Source: Medicago truncatula (Eukaryota > Streptophyta > Magnoliopsida > Fabales > Fabaceae). Taken from it: 64,000 nt of DNA. The first letter of the stretch is position 1. The number at the start of each line of letters is the position of its first letter. The notes under the pieces are model-generated. The model made no database searches and was not told the DNA's origin. It saw only the letters and a list, made by a program, of their open reading frames with translations. The stretch spans positions 49,082,091 through 49,146,090 of the forward strand of contig NC_053044.1 of the NCBI RefSeq assembly GCF_003473485.1, given 5' to 3'. The position numbers and the translations under genes are program-made. Below, one piece after another: positions 22,301 through 34,984 of the stretch.

Positions 22301-22889
22301 TACAAACAATATTTTTTATAAAAAAATTTATATAGATTAAAAATCATTTTAATCTATATAACAAACTCAACAAATCATTTTATCTTTTTCAATGATAAAA
22401 ATAACATAAATATAACAAAAATTCTTATCTTTTTAATAACACTAACAATATGAGATTTTTTTTTAAAAGGTTTGATCGGAGTAACAAAAAAAACTAGTCC
22501 AAAATCTCCCTATTCTCTTTATATATAGCATAGATAAAATTGTAGCATTTTTAAAAATTTACCTTTTTTTCTTGTTTTAAGTAAAGTTGAAACCTAAATT
22601 TTGATTAAAGAAATTGTAGGGATGTTGAAGATCATAGTTATACTTTGAATATATGAAGTTGACGAAGAGAGTATATCAATCGTTTGTTAGAGAAGAAAGA
22701 TGTGAAAATATATTGTGTTTAAGAATATAAATATTAATTCTTCAAAAAAAAAAAAAAAATTAATTAATTTATTGATGGATTAAAATTTGAGTATAACACG
22801 AAAAAAAACTCCAAAAAGTTCACTTCCTTAATTTAATAGCGAGGGAGTAATTAATTACTAACATCTTTGGGTGATAAAAATATGTATTC

Positions 22890-23680
22890 CATATGTTTCT
22901 TTTTAACTTTCGTTTTAGAATAGTCCGATTCAAATTAAAGAAATAGATTTTTTATTTCATTTTTTCGATTATACTCATTTTAATCCACCAATGAATTCTT
23001 ATTTCTTTTAAACACACTCTTTTCAATAAATCTGATTCTCTATCTTTGTTCAATAACAAATTATTGTTATTTTCTTTCTCCAACAAACTCTTTTTTTTTC
23101 TTGAACACAATCTATCTCTCTACCATAACAAAATATTTATTTAATACTCCCTCCAGTCCTATTTATAAGAGACATTTGAGTCAACAAAAATGGATGTATC
23201 TAGTGCAATTTCTTAAAAAGATGCATTAACTTTTATTGACAAAAAAATTGTTAAGCAAAACAAAAAAAAAAATCAATTTCACGTTGATTAATGAGTCTTT
23301 CACTTTTTCTTATTTTGAATGAAGTTTTCATTTTATTTTTCCATTATAATTGTTCTTCGAATTTGCACTTAACTTTTTTGACAATGTTTCAATCATATTT
23401 ATAGAATTTCTACTCTTTACAGATTCATTGTAATAGGTAACAACGTTTTGTTTTGTTTTGTTTTTTTAAAAAAACTTTGTTTGAAAAAAACAAATTCAAA
23501 ATTTTCAATTACATAACAATAATTAGTTTTTTTTTAAGAAAACATTAATTAGTTTTATTGAAAAAGAGTAAATGTGAGTGATTGAGAAAGAGTATAATTG
23601 ACAAATTATACATTTAAAATATCAAAGCAATAGTTAAATAGAAACATTAAATCAAACATTAAACGACACTTGAAAAGAAA
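22890..23680 (-). repeat. Long Stowaway-like element, unit C copy (reverse orientation)
   Basis: It is the same family as 17,589-18,301, in reverse, at the position matching 15,500-15,975 of unit B. It is interrupted near 23,153 by a second, smaller Stowaway-type insertion starting CTCCCTCCAGTCCTATTTAT. Confidence 0.6.
23153..23260. repeat. Partial Stowaway MITE inside an older Stowaway-like element
   Basis: It starts TACTCCCTCCAGTCCTATTT followed by AAGAGACATTTGAGTC. Unit B has no such block between the matching flanks (TTTATTTAATA in both), so it entered unit C after the duplication. The right terminus is not clear. Confidence 0.5.
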
Positions 23681-24901
23681 CAGATGAATATCATTTAGCC
23701 CAAGCCCAAAGTTCGGCCGATAATGGTGTGCAAGTGACATATGTATTTTCGCGAGTAATCACTTTATTCATACATGTGTGTTCAATGTAAAACTTTCATT
23801 TTTTTATTCAATTCACACAACACCAGTTCTATTCATTTTTTTATTTAATTCACACAACGCCAGTTCTATTGAACAAGGAACTTGGTGTTTATTCTCTCAA
23901 CCTCAATTTCAACTCTAGTATCCCAACACATGGCCATAAAAAGATGGTTTTTTGTGTTCTTTCCAACTTTCATTATGAGGTATGGAAATTGTGGTGAGAG
24001 GAATTATTGGTTTGCAATTATTATGTTGTTGACAAAACCTTCCAATAGGAATTCACCTATAATAGTCCAAGATGGTATGTTACGATGGATTGCTAATGAA
24101 GAAAAGTGAAGGGTACCCATAGGCCCTATGTCCTTTGCTTGTCCAATATTCAAATCTTTTTTGTAGCTACAAGACCTAATATTAAACCGATTAGGCAGTT
24201 GTAATAGCGAGTACCTCACTATTATAGTGTTAAGTATTTTCAATAAGTGATTAACAAATTAAGATATTATAAGAATTTCATAACAAATCATGAATTTGTT
24301 AAACTAACAATTTAGAATTTTTCTCATTTTACTCGCTTGGCCAGCTTATAGCATAGTAGTTTCTACGATCAAAGTGGAGTTTGTGTCTTCTTTCACAAGT
24401 TTACAACATATTTTTATATTGCTACATCAAGCGTTTGAATGCAACCACTAATTTGCAATCTGTTGTCAGCTTGCTGATTCGCCCTTCACTGTTTTCGTAC
24501 CTATATTCGTAGGGAAGGAACTCTTACTTACATTGGACGAGGGTCCCATAATGTGGTGCCTAATTACGTAAGCATGATAATGGTTTGAGTATGAATTCTT
24601 GCTTAGAACCTACTCATCACTCTGGTACACACAGCAACGTAAGTTACGTAACTACTCCTAACGCGCTATATATTCGCATGTTTAAAACGAATAATTATTA
24701 GTTATAAAGTTTCAATCATCAACAAGTGACATCATTGCGTAGTGACACAGTCATCATCTGGAAACTAATATTCGTACTTATTAGACCGTGTTGAAAATTC
24801 AAATCAGTTTGGAGTTACATATTTGCTGGAAACGTACTAGATAAAGACATTCCAAGAGAGAACACACTCATGCATTCTTGGACATTGTTTTAGGAAGATG
24901 T

Positions 24902-26928
24902 GGTGTCATTTTCCTTCATTGTGATATGTTGTCAAGACCCACTGCCACCTAAAAAAGTTTTGAATTGTCCCGAAAAACCCTTTTAACAAGAAAAAGTGGT
25001 AGGGAAATAAACTATGTTATTTAAAATGTCATGATTTCCATAATGCTTTAGCACATTGAATGATTAAAATACCCTTTTTTGGAGCAGCTAGATTGATCAC
25101 ATAACTTTGGTTCTTTGAGTCATTTATCTTATTAGTTAGACTGAATTACATATCTTTTTATGACATCCAAGGTCATGTTAGGGGTCCTGTGTTAGCTAAC
25201 GTGCTCTATAGGACTTAAAATAAATGTAAGGTCTACTCAGAATGCATAGGTGGTTGTGACTTTGATTGTCAAGCTAATAGTGACCAGGTTAGACATTGCT
25301 TTAAATTGAATAAAATTAACTTGACATTGAATTACTGATTACTTGGGTTTAACTTTAAGACCGTAATACTCACCAATTGCTTAGCAAATCAAACATCCAA
25401 CCTAATTCAATAGTTAAGCATAAAAGAGACTGAACCTTGCATGGAAATGTATCCCTTTAATCTAAATTCATTCGAATATTTTTTTTTTTTTTACCATTTC
25501 CATTGTTTGAATAATTTAACAAATCATTTGAAGTAGAGGGAGAAATTGATTTATCCCATCTCCAAAAATATGATAGAGAAAAAAGGAGCAAATAGAAAGG
25601 AATGGAATCTATTCCTTTTTCCAATCAATTAAACAATAGAAACTTTTATGATTTCATCTCATTTCTTTCTATTAACACAAACATTTAATGTGATTCTTTT
25701 TTGAGTTGATCATGTTCAAAATCGCCAGGTAAATCTCAACAGATAACCAAATTTACAAAGTAATCATTATAAAATGTATATCATACTCGCAAGCATGCAT
25801 TTCAAACAACTCAATAACAGCAAAAATACTTATGCAATCATCTTATCGTACCATGATGCTACTTCGTCTACTATAAACCTAAAAAGAGAACATTAATGTT
25901 ACTGATCACACTACAGTAGAGATTTAGATGCATTGGCATTGTTTCACGTTTGTTGATAATATGTAACATACACGGTGAACTGAGTTGGCAAGAATGTAAC
26001 TTCAGTGACTTGGGTCTATGAACAAACAATCACGCATTCAGGCTAATCTGGTAAAGTTCAAGTCTCAAGGTAGATTAGTAAATGGCGTAAGACAGGTCTT
26101 TTTTTCTTAAGGCAACTACTATCTGTTTTACAGCCAAAACACAATACAGAAAGAAGAAGAAAGGTCCTAAAGCGACTTTGAGAGACAAGGCAACAAAACA
26201 AGCCTTTGAGAGGCAATTAATAGAAATGTTTATCACATACATATTATGTTCAAGCTTTTGTTTCTCATCCTCTTTGAACAGATTTGTTCTGTTATCTTCT
26301 GATGCAAATTGAACCAATATTCTTAAGGACATAACTTAATTGTGGATCTTTAAGTGTTGTTTTTAATATTCCAATATCACAATTCAACAGACCAGCCGTG
26401 TATTCAATAATATAAACAGTACCATTTAAATTTAGTTGAAAAGATTATTCTACGTGGCATGTTATAATTGTTGAACAGCACAAACAAAATATATGGAACA
26501 TCCCCTAGAATTTCTCTTATTCTTAATCCCCCATATAGTAAAGATAAAGAAGAAATTATCAGATAGGCTGCATACACATGTCATTACGAAGTAACCAACG
26601 AAAATGCAACTATCACTAATATTGATATGTTTATTGCTTTCTTAGGATACAGTTCAGTACCTTGCTAATTATTTGAAATTATGCAATGAAGATATTTTGA
26701 TTTCATGGAGATGTTATTAATTCATTAACAAAGACTATTCAATTTTGAATCACAGAGATGCTTGTGCTTACAACTATCAATTTCTTTTATCTGTTCAGCC
26801 TCAAGTTCACAAAGAGACAAACTACCTGTAAAAACACATCATTTAAACCAATAAAAAACTTTGAATTATTGGTTAGAATGAGAAAACAATCAAAATGTTT
26901 GAAGCAAGGGCATACAACATCAATAATA
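24902..26928. other. Intergenic, no gene seen
   Basis: AT-rich. The longest minus-strand frame (26,075-26,332, 85 codons) starts inside a T-rich tract and lacks motifs. 26,500-26,928 is the 3' flank of the RNA-binding protein gene. Confidence 0.5.
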
Positions 26929-28574
26929 TCAATCAGTTTTGTCGGCTTCTGCCTCATTGACGCTCAACTCAGAAGATGTATCTTCAGACCCTGCACTCTC
27001 CTCCGCCAGTTGAACAAACCGCTTACTAGGTGCCACCCTTAGTGGCCTTCCCATAAAATTCTGCACAAATATCAAATTTTCCACTGTCACACTAGCAACT
27101 AAATAAATTTTTTTCAATAATTCCAAGAAATTGCAGTTAAAATTTGTGAGAACGACATTACACATACTCATGAATCCAAATTCAAATTAATAAATTGGTG
27201 CAAGAAGCAATGAGTTACCTTTCCTTGAAACTCGGCAAGAGCTTCATCAGCTTCTTTCTTAGACTTGTAGGAGACAAATCCATAACCAGATGGTCGTCGA
27301 GGATTCTCATGAAATATAACCTCTGCAGAAACAACTTTACCAGTTCCTGAATCAAAAAACTCCTTGACGTCTTTAGACCTTGCTTCATAAGGAAAGTTTG
27401 CAACAAACAAGTTATATGTTATTGGTTTCCGTTCCACTGGTGGCGGTATTTTCTCCTTTTTAGGCTTAGCATATTGGATATTTATTATGCGGCCGTCAAA
27501 CTCCTACGCAGCATTCAAAGAATAAACAAATAAACACATCAAATTAAGGTCCCTTCCTGTAGATGCCAAGTAAAATCAAAATGTTACATGATTGACAGTC
27601 TGTGTTATCCTATCCCCTAATGGGTGTGAAAATTTCAGTGATAGTTTGTTATATATAGTTAGTAGTTGGAGATTTGTTAGAATTGGTTTAAGGCAGTATA
27701 AATAGACAGTTATCTTAGCTACTTAGATCACTATATGAAGGTGTATCCTATACTCTAATTGTATCATATTCTTCTAACAATCATAACCAACTTTCACCTA
27801 ATCATAAACTATCTTCTAACTACCTTAAACCAATTCTATCAAATCATTCTATAACTAAATATCTAACCGAGTTTGACACAGAAAATTACGTGAAAAACAA
27901 TCAACAATGTTGGTAAATAGCGGATAGTAAAAAAATAACTTTTGTTCAAATTCTGCTATGCTACGGTGCTATAGTGCCACTATGGCAGCATTCAAATTGA
28001 ATATTGGGCTTACATACATATGATTGGAGACTATTAAGAGCCTCAGAAGCTTCTTCAGGAGAACCCATTTCCACAAAAGCTAAACCTCTGTTTCTGTTCT
28101 TATTATACATTGAAAGCTTAAACCCAAAAAAAAAAAAAAAAAAAAAAAATTGTGAGATAAACAGAAGAAGCCTGAAATGAATTGAACATAATAAGACAGA
28201 GTAGAAGATTAAAAAACCTCAACATGGAGGACTTTTCCATATTTTTCAAACAAAGAACGAACATCTTCGGTGGTACTTGACCATGGAACATTCTGAGCAA
28301 GTAACCTGGTAGTAGACAACTCTTCCGTTTGTTCCTGGGTGGTTACTTGTTGTTCGGAAGTAGAGGCGAATCTGAGAGTAGAATTAAAGTGTTGTTTGGT
28401 TGTGATAATAAGGGTTGGGGTATGAGTAACAGATAAACGAAGAGAAGAAGAAAAGAAAGGATCAGGGGAATAATGTTTCTTCTTGTCAAAGTCGAAAGAG
28501 TTTGTTATTATTACATGGTGTTTTGTGGAGGATAATTGAGTTGGACATGGAAGAGTAGTACGTAGTATTGCCAT
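26929..28574 (-). CDS. Plastid-type RNA-binding protein with two RRM domains
   Basis: Four exons (28,574-28,218; 28,116-28,018; 27,503-27,219; 27,060-26,929), all phase 0 with GT-AG introns, give 290 residues. Residues 1 to about 70 are rich in Ser/Thr with basic residues and few acids, as in a chloroplast transit peptide. RRM1 (about 89-168) has RNP2 LLAQNV and RNP1 RGLAFVEM; RRM2 (about 182-258) has RNP2 LFVANF and RNP1 SGYGFVSY. An acidic Ser/Glu-rich tail ends the protein (EESAGSEDTSSELS, ending DKTD). The arrangement matches chloroplast ribonucleoproteins, which bind and stabilise or help edit plastid transcripts; the specific targets cannot be read from sequence. RRM1 lacks the usual aromatic in RNP2 (LLAQNV), as in diverged family members. 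Intron 1 carries an unusually long T run on the coding strand just before its acceptor. The ATG at 28,574 is the first in the frame. Confidence 0.9.
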
Positions 28575-29366
28575 TAGATTCACTCACAGTTTCAGAGCAT
28601 CTCAGTTACTCTCTTCTCAATTGCTGCTATGCTGCCGAAATGGATAAGGAGTGGAAAAACGACACCGTCTTTGAATATCAATTTTACCACTTGTTTTTAC
28701 CAATTTCATTTCAACTCTAACATTCATTCTCCTATTTTAAATTAAGAGTAATGTTCCTTGATGATAACTAAATTGACAATCACATTTATATAAAGAAAAG
28801 TATGTATTGGCACAAATATCAAAGTAATAGAGAGAAAAAGTAAAAATATAATATGAGTAAGAGAGAGAACGTTGTCACAAAAATTGTTAGAAAATGATTG
28901 TATAAATATCATTTCTATTAAATTAAGTGAATCTACACTTTCAAAATAGAATTCTCATAAATTGAGAGAGATATAATGATTTCGATTTCATCATATAAAA
29001 ATGTAAGTGTTAGAGAATTTTTTAACATTTCTCTTAGTAACAATGAAAATAGAAGTGAAAATATCATATTGAAAAGTTGTGTTGGGATTAGATTTCATTA
29101 ATTAATCCTTTAATGTACTTCCTCCTATTCTTATTATAATAATTTGTGTTGTTTTTAAGGTGGAATGTGTTCAACTAAATTACGATTTCTGCAATAACAT
29201 AGACATGTTATTTGTAGGACAGCTTCTATTCCATAAAAGCACTATCAATATAAGTTCTTTGGAGCAACAGACATGTTAACCTATGATTAATCAACACATG
29301 TGTTAATTGGAAACACTGTACTGAAGAACAGATCTAACTCATATTATATTGTACATTAGCCTCAAA
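28575..29366. other. Intergenic between two minus-strand genes
   Basis: It holds the upstream region of the RNA-binding protein gene (28,575-28,680, CT-rich on the coding strand), then AT-rich sequence and the 3' flank of the coiled-coil gene. No clear TATA box. A weak Stowaway-like start (TACTTCCTCCTATTCTTATT) is at 29,117. Confidence 0.5.
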
Positions 29367-32300
29367 TTATTGCTTGCGTATTCTACAGTCTGTGGAGTTA
29401 TATCGTAAGGGTGATAATGGTTGTCTTTCTGAATCTTGATCGTCAAAATCAATCTTCCTCTCCACTGAGCTACTTGTTCTTGGACTAGACGTTCTCTTGT
29501 TTGACTGCAAAAGTCAAATATATATGAGATGTGGCAGCGGTCACAAAATATACATATAATAACCATCAGACAATTTATATAAGTAAATATCATTATCAGA
29601 AATGAAATGAAATAAAATGAATTGCAACCCTGGAATGTGCAATATTCTGCATGAGTGCATCAAAAATTTTCTTGAGTTTAAAAATCTAACTCGCCTTGGC
29701 AGATCGGCTGCTGGTATGTTTCTCGCTGGAGTTGGGGTGGTTCCTTTCCTTCTGCTCCACTGGGCTACTTGTTTTGGGACTAGACTTTCTCTTGTTTGAC
29801 TGCAAATTCAAATAGAATGAGATATGGTAGCACCAACAGAAGATACATATGATAACTATTAGGCAACCCAGATGGGTTATATAATCGGCAAGAAAGGAAA
29901 TAGTAAAATGAATTGGAGTTTGCGAAGCTACCCTGGCCCACACATATTCGAGTACATAGCATTTAACTTTCAAATTTAAAAATCTAACTCGCCTTCTTGT
30001 AAAAAAAAATTAAAATCTAACTCGCCTTGGAAGACGGGCTGCTGGTATGTTTCTCGCCTGAACTGGGGTCATTCCTTTCCTTGCATTTCTTCGATATCCT
30101 TTTGTTCGCCTTGTCCACTATACTGTTTTCATCAAACAGTAATTTGACCTGCACATACCATGCTAAGTTAGATAAGGGATCAACAATCAAACCATCAAAA
30201 GAAATGAAATGGTTCAAAATATTAGGGATTGATCAAAACTTCACCTCCTCCTCAGCTTTGTGAAGGTTAATTCTTAGATGCTCCTTATCTTTCTCAAGCG
30301 ACTTGATTTTGGCAACTAGAGACAAAACTCTATGAACCGATGGCTCTAAGCTACAAATTTGTAATTGAAAATTAGGCTTGTAAAAGTGAATTTACAAAAA
30401 CTGAAATTGAAATGTGAAATATGATTGGAAGGATGGTTATAAATGGTATATTAAGTTAATTATATGAGATAAATATTATGACAAAGAGAATAATCACTAA
30501 AGATTAATGGCAAGATGAAAAATGGAGAAAGGTTGCAGGCTCACCAGTTCCACATACTCAGCAACCTTTTACATGACTCATTTTCAATATTTGATTCCAG
30601 AAATGCATATGTAGAATCATCATCTTTGTTAGTAAGTGTTGCCAAAAGAGAGTCAAGTAAATTCTTTTCCCCAACTGTGCATGTAGAAGAACCAACCTTC
30701 ATGGGAAAAGCAAATATCTGGGGTCAACATTGACAACCAAAAGGAAGGTAATTTACAAAAGCTGTTACCATATCAATAAGTAAAGGGAAAGCGAAAAACA
30801 TACTGAAACTGTGACAAAGAACATTACTTATTAGTATTACTACTACATATCAGTAATAGAACTTCGTTAACACAGCACTACAAATTGTCAATTTAACAGC
30901 TTACAAAAATGTCAATCCATAGTTCTTGAGTTAGTACAAGTATCACGATGCATAATCATAATATTGATAATAGCCAACAAGTAATCAAACTATTTCTTGT
31001 TGTGTTACCACTGGAAACAAAAAATAGAGTATAATCACACACAGGGATGAAACACCTTTAATTTAATGTCAATTGAAGCAAAAAGATTTCAGCCACTCTA
31101 ACCTATGGTGAGAGAATTAAGTTCTAAAATACTCCATCAGATAATGGAATTTCAAAATAGTAACCTATGGGTAAGTGACTTAAGTTCCAAAATACTCCTC
31201 TTTACATTTTCTAGTATACATTCACATCAGATAATGAATTTCAACCAATCTACATTAAATGACTTCCATTCTCTTAATTGCTAAAACATTGCAAAACTGA
31301 GTCTTTATGGTTACACTGAAACCCTTGATATCCCCATAAGAAGCACTGCAGCATAATGCACCGACTAACTCGGATCATTAGCGTTTATTTGGGAGGTGAT
31401 TTTCCATTGGTTTTTTCCGATTCTCCAGTTTGGGGATTTACCCTCCCTTCCAAACTGATTTTGATTCCTTTATTGATTTGATAAAATTTGAACCATCGAT
31501 AACCCTGATTCCTTCGAAACAAAGATGATGGATTACACTAGTTTACCCCTCCCTTTCTTCAAAATCCTTCCATCCGCTCCAAACTACTAATCTACATATA
31601 GCACTGGCACTTCAAATTGAAGGCGTAACACGGTGTTCACACAGGTTATTGTCAGACACCAACACATTAAACAATCTTACCCAAGGAGAGACTAATTTGA
31701 GGGATCCAATCCCACCGTCCACTTGTGGGGCCCCACATTTAAAGCTAGCAAAGCTTATGAACTAGTCCACTGTATTATTACTCAAATTATTACTTCTACG
31801 TGTTAGTGTCATGCCGGTGTCTTAAATCATCAAAATCAGTGGAATAATATTCAAACAATATTTCAAAAATAGGGGGAAAATATTTGTTACCATTGAATTG
31901 TTTTGATGCTTGTATTTCTTCAATTGACCCATCAACAAGAGCAAATTCCTTTCCAATTCCAAAACACGTGACTGAGCTTGTCGTTCTCGTTCATCAGCTT
32001 CGTTCCCAAATTCCATCAACGCTTCCCTATCATGTTCATACAACGCAATTTCCTTTTCCAAATTCTGCCCTTCATCCAACAATTTCTGACACGCCGACGC
32101 AAGTCTCTGATTCTCCAAATCAAACTTCTTCAATGCTCGTGCATTCATATCCGCTTCAGACTAATCCAAAACAACAAAATTAAGTCAAAAACTTCTTCAA
32201 CTATAAAAAAATTAAATAAAATAATTATAGATCGAAACCGAAACCTTGTGGAGTTGAAGGAGTTGGTCTTTCTGGTTCAATTGGAGGAGAAGAGAAAGGT

Positions 32301-32394
32301 TTTGTTCACGAAGGTATTTTTGTGATTCTTGGGATTCATGAAGCTTGCGTTGTTTGAAGATGTAATCGTCGATTTCACGAGGAGGATTTCCCAT
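29367..32394 (-). CDS. Plant coiled-coil protein of unknown function, seven exons
   Basis: Exons: 32,394-32,245; 32,160-31,891; 30,696-30,545; 30,350-30,245; 30,148-30,026; 29,799-29,695; 29,504-29,367, joining to 347 residues. The first part (MGNPPREIDDYI...) and residues 51-140 are heptad-rich coiled coil (LENQRLASACQKLL, YEHDREALMEFGNEADER). Residues 141-226 continue with SMWNC and EKDKEHLRINLHKAEEE; the rest is a basic Ser/Lys tail with SNKRKSSPK motifs. I recall similar proteins, often labelled myosin heavy chain-like, in many dicots, but no tested function. Introns 5 and 6 start GC rather than GT (AAG/GCGAGT at 30,026 and 29,695); any GT choice there breaks the frame. Exon 6 looks like a hybrid made by tandem duplication (see findings). 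Intron 2 is about 1.2 kb and contains repeat-like sequence near 31,380-31,580. Confidence 0.88.
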
Positions 32395-32666
32395 TTTTTG
32401 GGGATGATGAATTTCAAATTCGGAACTTCGATTTGGGTGAGAAAGAAAAAAACAAAGGTTCAAAAGAATTAGTTGAATTGGGTGAAACTAAAAGGGTTCG
32501 AATTAGGGTTTTTGGTTGGGATCACTTCAGTTAGTTGAAAATTATGAAGATATTGGAAGCGATGTTGTTGCTAGGTTTTGAACGAAAAATGAATCTGTAT
32601 CTTTTGCCTCCTTGATTCAAAGTTAATGGTGTAGCCGTTGGAAAGGAGTTTAAGCCAAAAGTAATT

Positions 32667-32736
32667 TTTTTTTTCTTTCAAACCCCGGTACCTGCATATA
32701 ATATGCAATATACCAACTGAACTAAGCTCACGAGGA
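32667..32736 (-). mobile_element. Very short tRNA-like retroposon with exact 16-bp target duplication
   Basis: On the minus strand, GAGCTTAGTTCAGTTGGTAT (A box) and CCGGGGTTTGAAAG (B box region) are followed by an A tail. TAAGCCAAAAGTAATT flanks it exactly at 32,651-32,666 and 32,737-32,752. The insert is only about 70 bases: a tRNA-like head plus tail with no SINE body. It lies about 270 bases upstream of the coiled-coil gene's ATG. Confidence 0.8.
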
Positions 32737-32759
32737 TAAGCCAAAAGTAATTATTAATT

Positions 32760-34980
32760 CAATAAAAAGTTTATTATATTCAATTAAATTACATATGTTT
32801 TTTTTTTAAGAACTTTATAGGGTGAAAGTTCAGTTTGGGTTATATAATTTAAACTTGCCAAACACATGATTTTTCTATGGTACGTGTTGTACTGACAGTT
32901 TATGTGGTCATAACACAAAAATTTGAATAAATATGCGTGTTTGGTTTATTTGCTATAAAATACAACAAAAAACTACGAACAGCTTGTTGGATTTTTTATG
33001 AGCATGTTGGTTATAAGATAAGATGAGTGATGATAGAGGGAAGGTATTTTAACATCACTCATCTTAAAAACTTACCAAGGAACTGTAAAAAACTACGTGG
33101 CATATCTGAAAACCAAAAGGTTGTTGCCTTACCAATATAAATATATCAGTTGATAAGACAACAAGATCTAAGTCAAGAAAACCTCTTAAAAACCTTCCTT
33201 TTCATCATTACTTCTTTTATTATGTTGTTTTACGCGGTTGAATCGTGTCGTTTACTTCTTTTTCTATGTTATTCATCATGAAAAACCTTCAAAGATCAAG
33301 GTGAAATACAATCTATGACAGCTCGAATTATGTGATCCAAAATATTTTTGAGGTTTTCATCTTATATGATCCAAATCAACCCAAACTGTGGACGGTGACG
33401 TTACACCAAAGATTTGAACGGTTTGTGATGTGTTTAATGTTGTTTTTGGTCGGTTTAAACTTTTTCTTTGATTGTAGTACAATCTATGACAGGTTTATGA
33501 CTATAAATAGTGTTCCATGCTTTAGCATATTCATTCCTTCTTCACTTTTCATTCATCCTTACAAATTTATTCTCATTTTTTAGTTAGGAGTGTTTTAGGA
33601 TATCATGGTCATTGTTGTCTGTTCATACAATTCCTGAAAATTATTTTGCAGCTTTTTGCAAAGATCGTACGCCTGTTAGCAAAAACCTTTGATATCAATC
33701 ACGACACATTTCTTTATTTTACTGCAATTTGGGTTTCAGAATCCAAAAATCCTTATAATTTGATTCAGAATTAATAATCCAAATAAAGAATATTTCAGTA
33801 AAGAAAATAGGTCGTACAAAAAACTAATGGAGTGGAAAAAGTAACGCTCTTTCTTTTGTTACAAACTACTAGTAAGTGTGTTTCGGACTAATGTTAGTTT
33901 TTCAAGGCCCAAACTAAATCTACTAGGAAACCCCCACCCTGACGAAAGTTAGTAGGGAACTCCATCTAGTTTTATACCTCCACGATATTCATTGATCCCA
34001 ATTTTTTCTTCTATATTTTTCACAGTAAATATCCAGAACGAAAAATATATTTCGGCAACTATAAAAGTAAAATTATTTTTTCTAAACATAAAAGTAAAAA
34101 TATTAAATTTTGAGTTTTTCACATTTTTAAACAGTAAAAATATAATAAACTTTTTCACATATAAAAAACCAAAATATACATACTAGCATAGGTGAATATG
34201 ACGCTGCATTCTAAAACTAAAGATGTGTTTGAATCGAAAGTTTAGGAAGGGAATGGAACAAAGAACTTTTTTTTTTTTTTTTAAATACGAACACTATAAA
34301 ATATTTTTTGAAAATTGAAATAACAACATGATAAATGATCTTATAATACTTCAATCACATATAATTTATTTTAAAAAATATTTTATATTGTCCGTAATTG
34401 AAAAAAAAAAAAACAAATTAAGTCCTCCTTTCCTTATCCCTCCTAAAACTCGCTAAAATAACAAATAAAAGACATTTCAAGTGCATAATGATTCAATGTT
34501 GATACTTATTTGGATGAACTGTTGGCTAGTCTTTGGTGTAACTCGCAATAACTTTTTATTGTTTTGATAATATCTAAAAATTTCTTGATATTCCAGATTT
34601 TATTCAAAGTTACAAATTCAAAAATATAAGTCTTAAAAGAATTTTTCAATTATGTTTTGGAGATATTTTTTTCCTTTTCTATTATTTGCTTTTATGTTTG
34701 TCTAAATATTATATTGAAATCTTAAGACCATCATCTAAATATAAATCTTTCAAAGACGTAAATTTGGGATCGTTTTGGATTCATTATATACTTTCATCTA
34801 TTATTTGCTTTTCTATTACTAGCGCTGTCCATTTTTCATCCAATGATTTTAAGCATACACTCATCCAAATTAGGTAATAGAAGAAAAATTATTCAGCTGC
34901 GCGTCTGATTTACAATAAAAAAACATGAATTATTATATAAAAAAAGTAATGCATATGATTAACCAATGTCGTTCTATATT
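32760..34980. other. Intergenic, no gene seen
   Basis: AT-rich. Short open frames (33,332-33,583 and others) lack motifs. 34,205-34,450 has purine-rich and pyrimidine-rich ends (AGGAAGGGAATGGAAC ... CTCCTTTCCTTATCCCTCC) that might be a decayed inverted-repeat element. Confidence 0.45.
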
Positions 34981-34984
34981 TTGT

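Larger units (their letters stand above)
20948..24901. repeat. Tandem duplication unit C (contains phytocyanin copy C)
   Basis: This unit directly follows unit B and has the same order of landmarks at about 3.95 kb. It lacks the 3.25 kb TIR insertion of unit B but has its own small Stowaway insertion at about 23,153. Confidence 0.8.
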
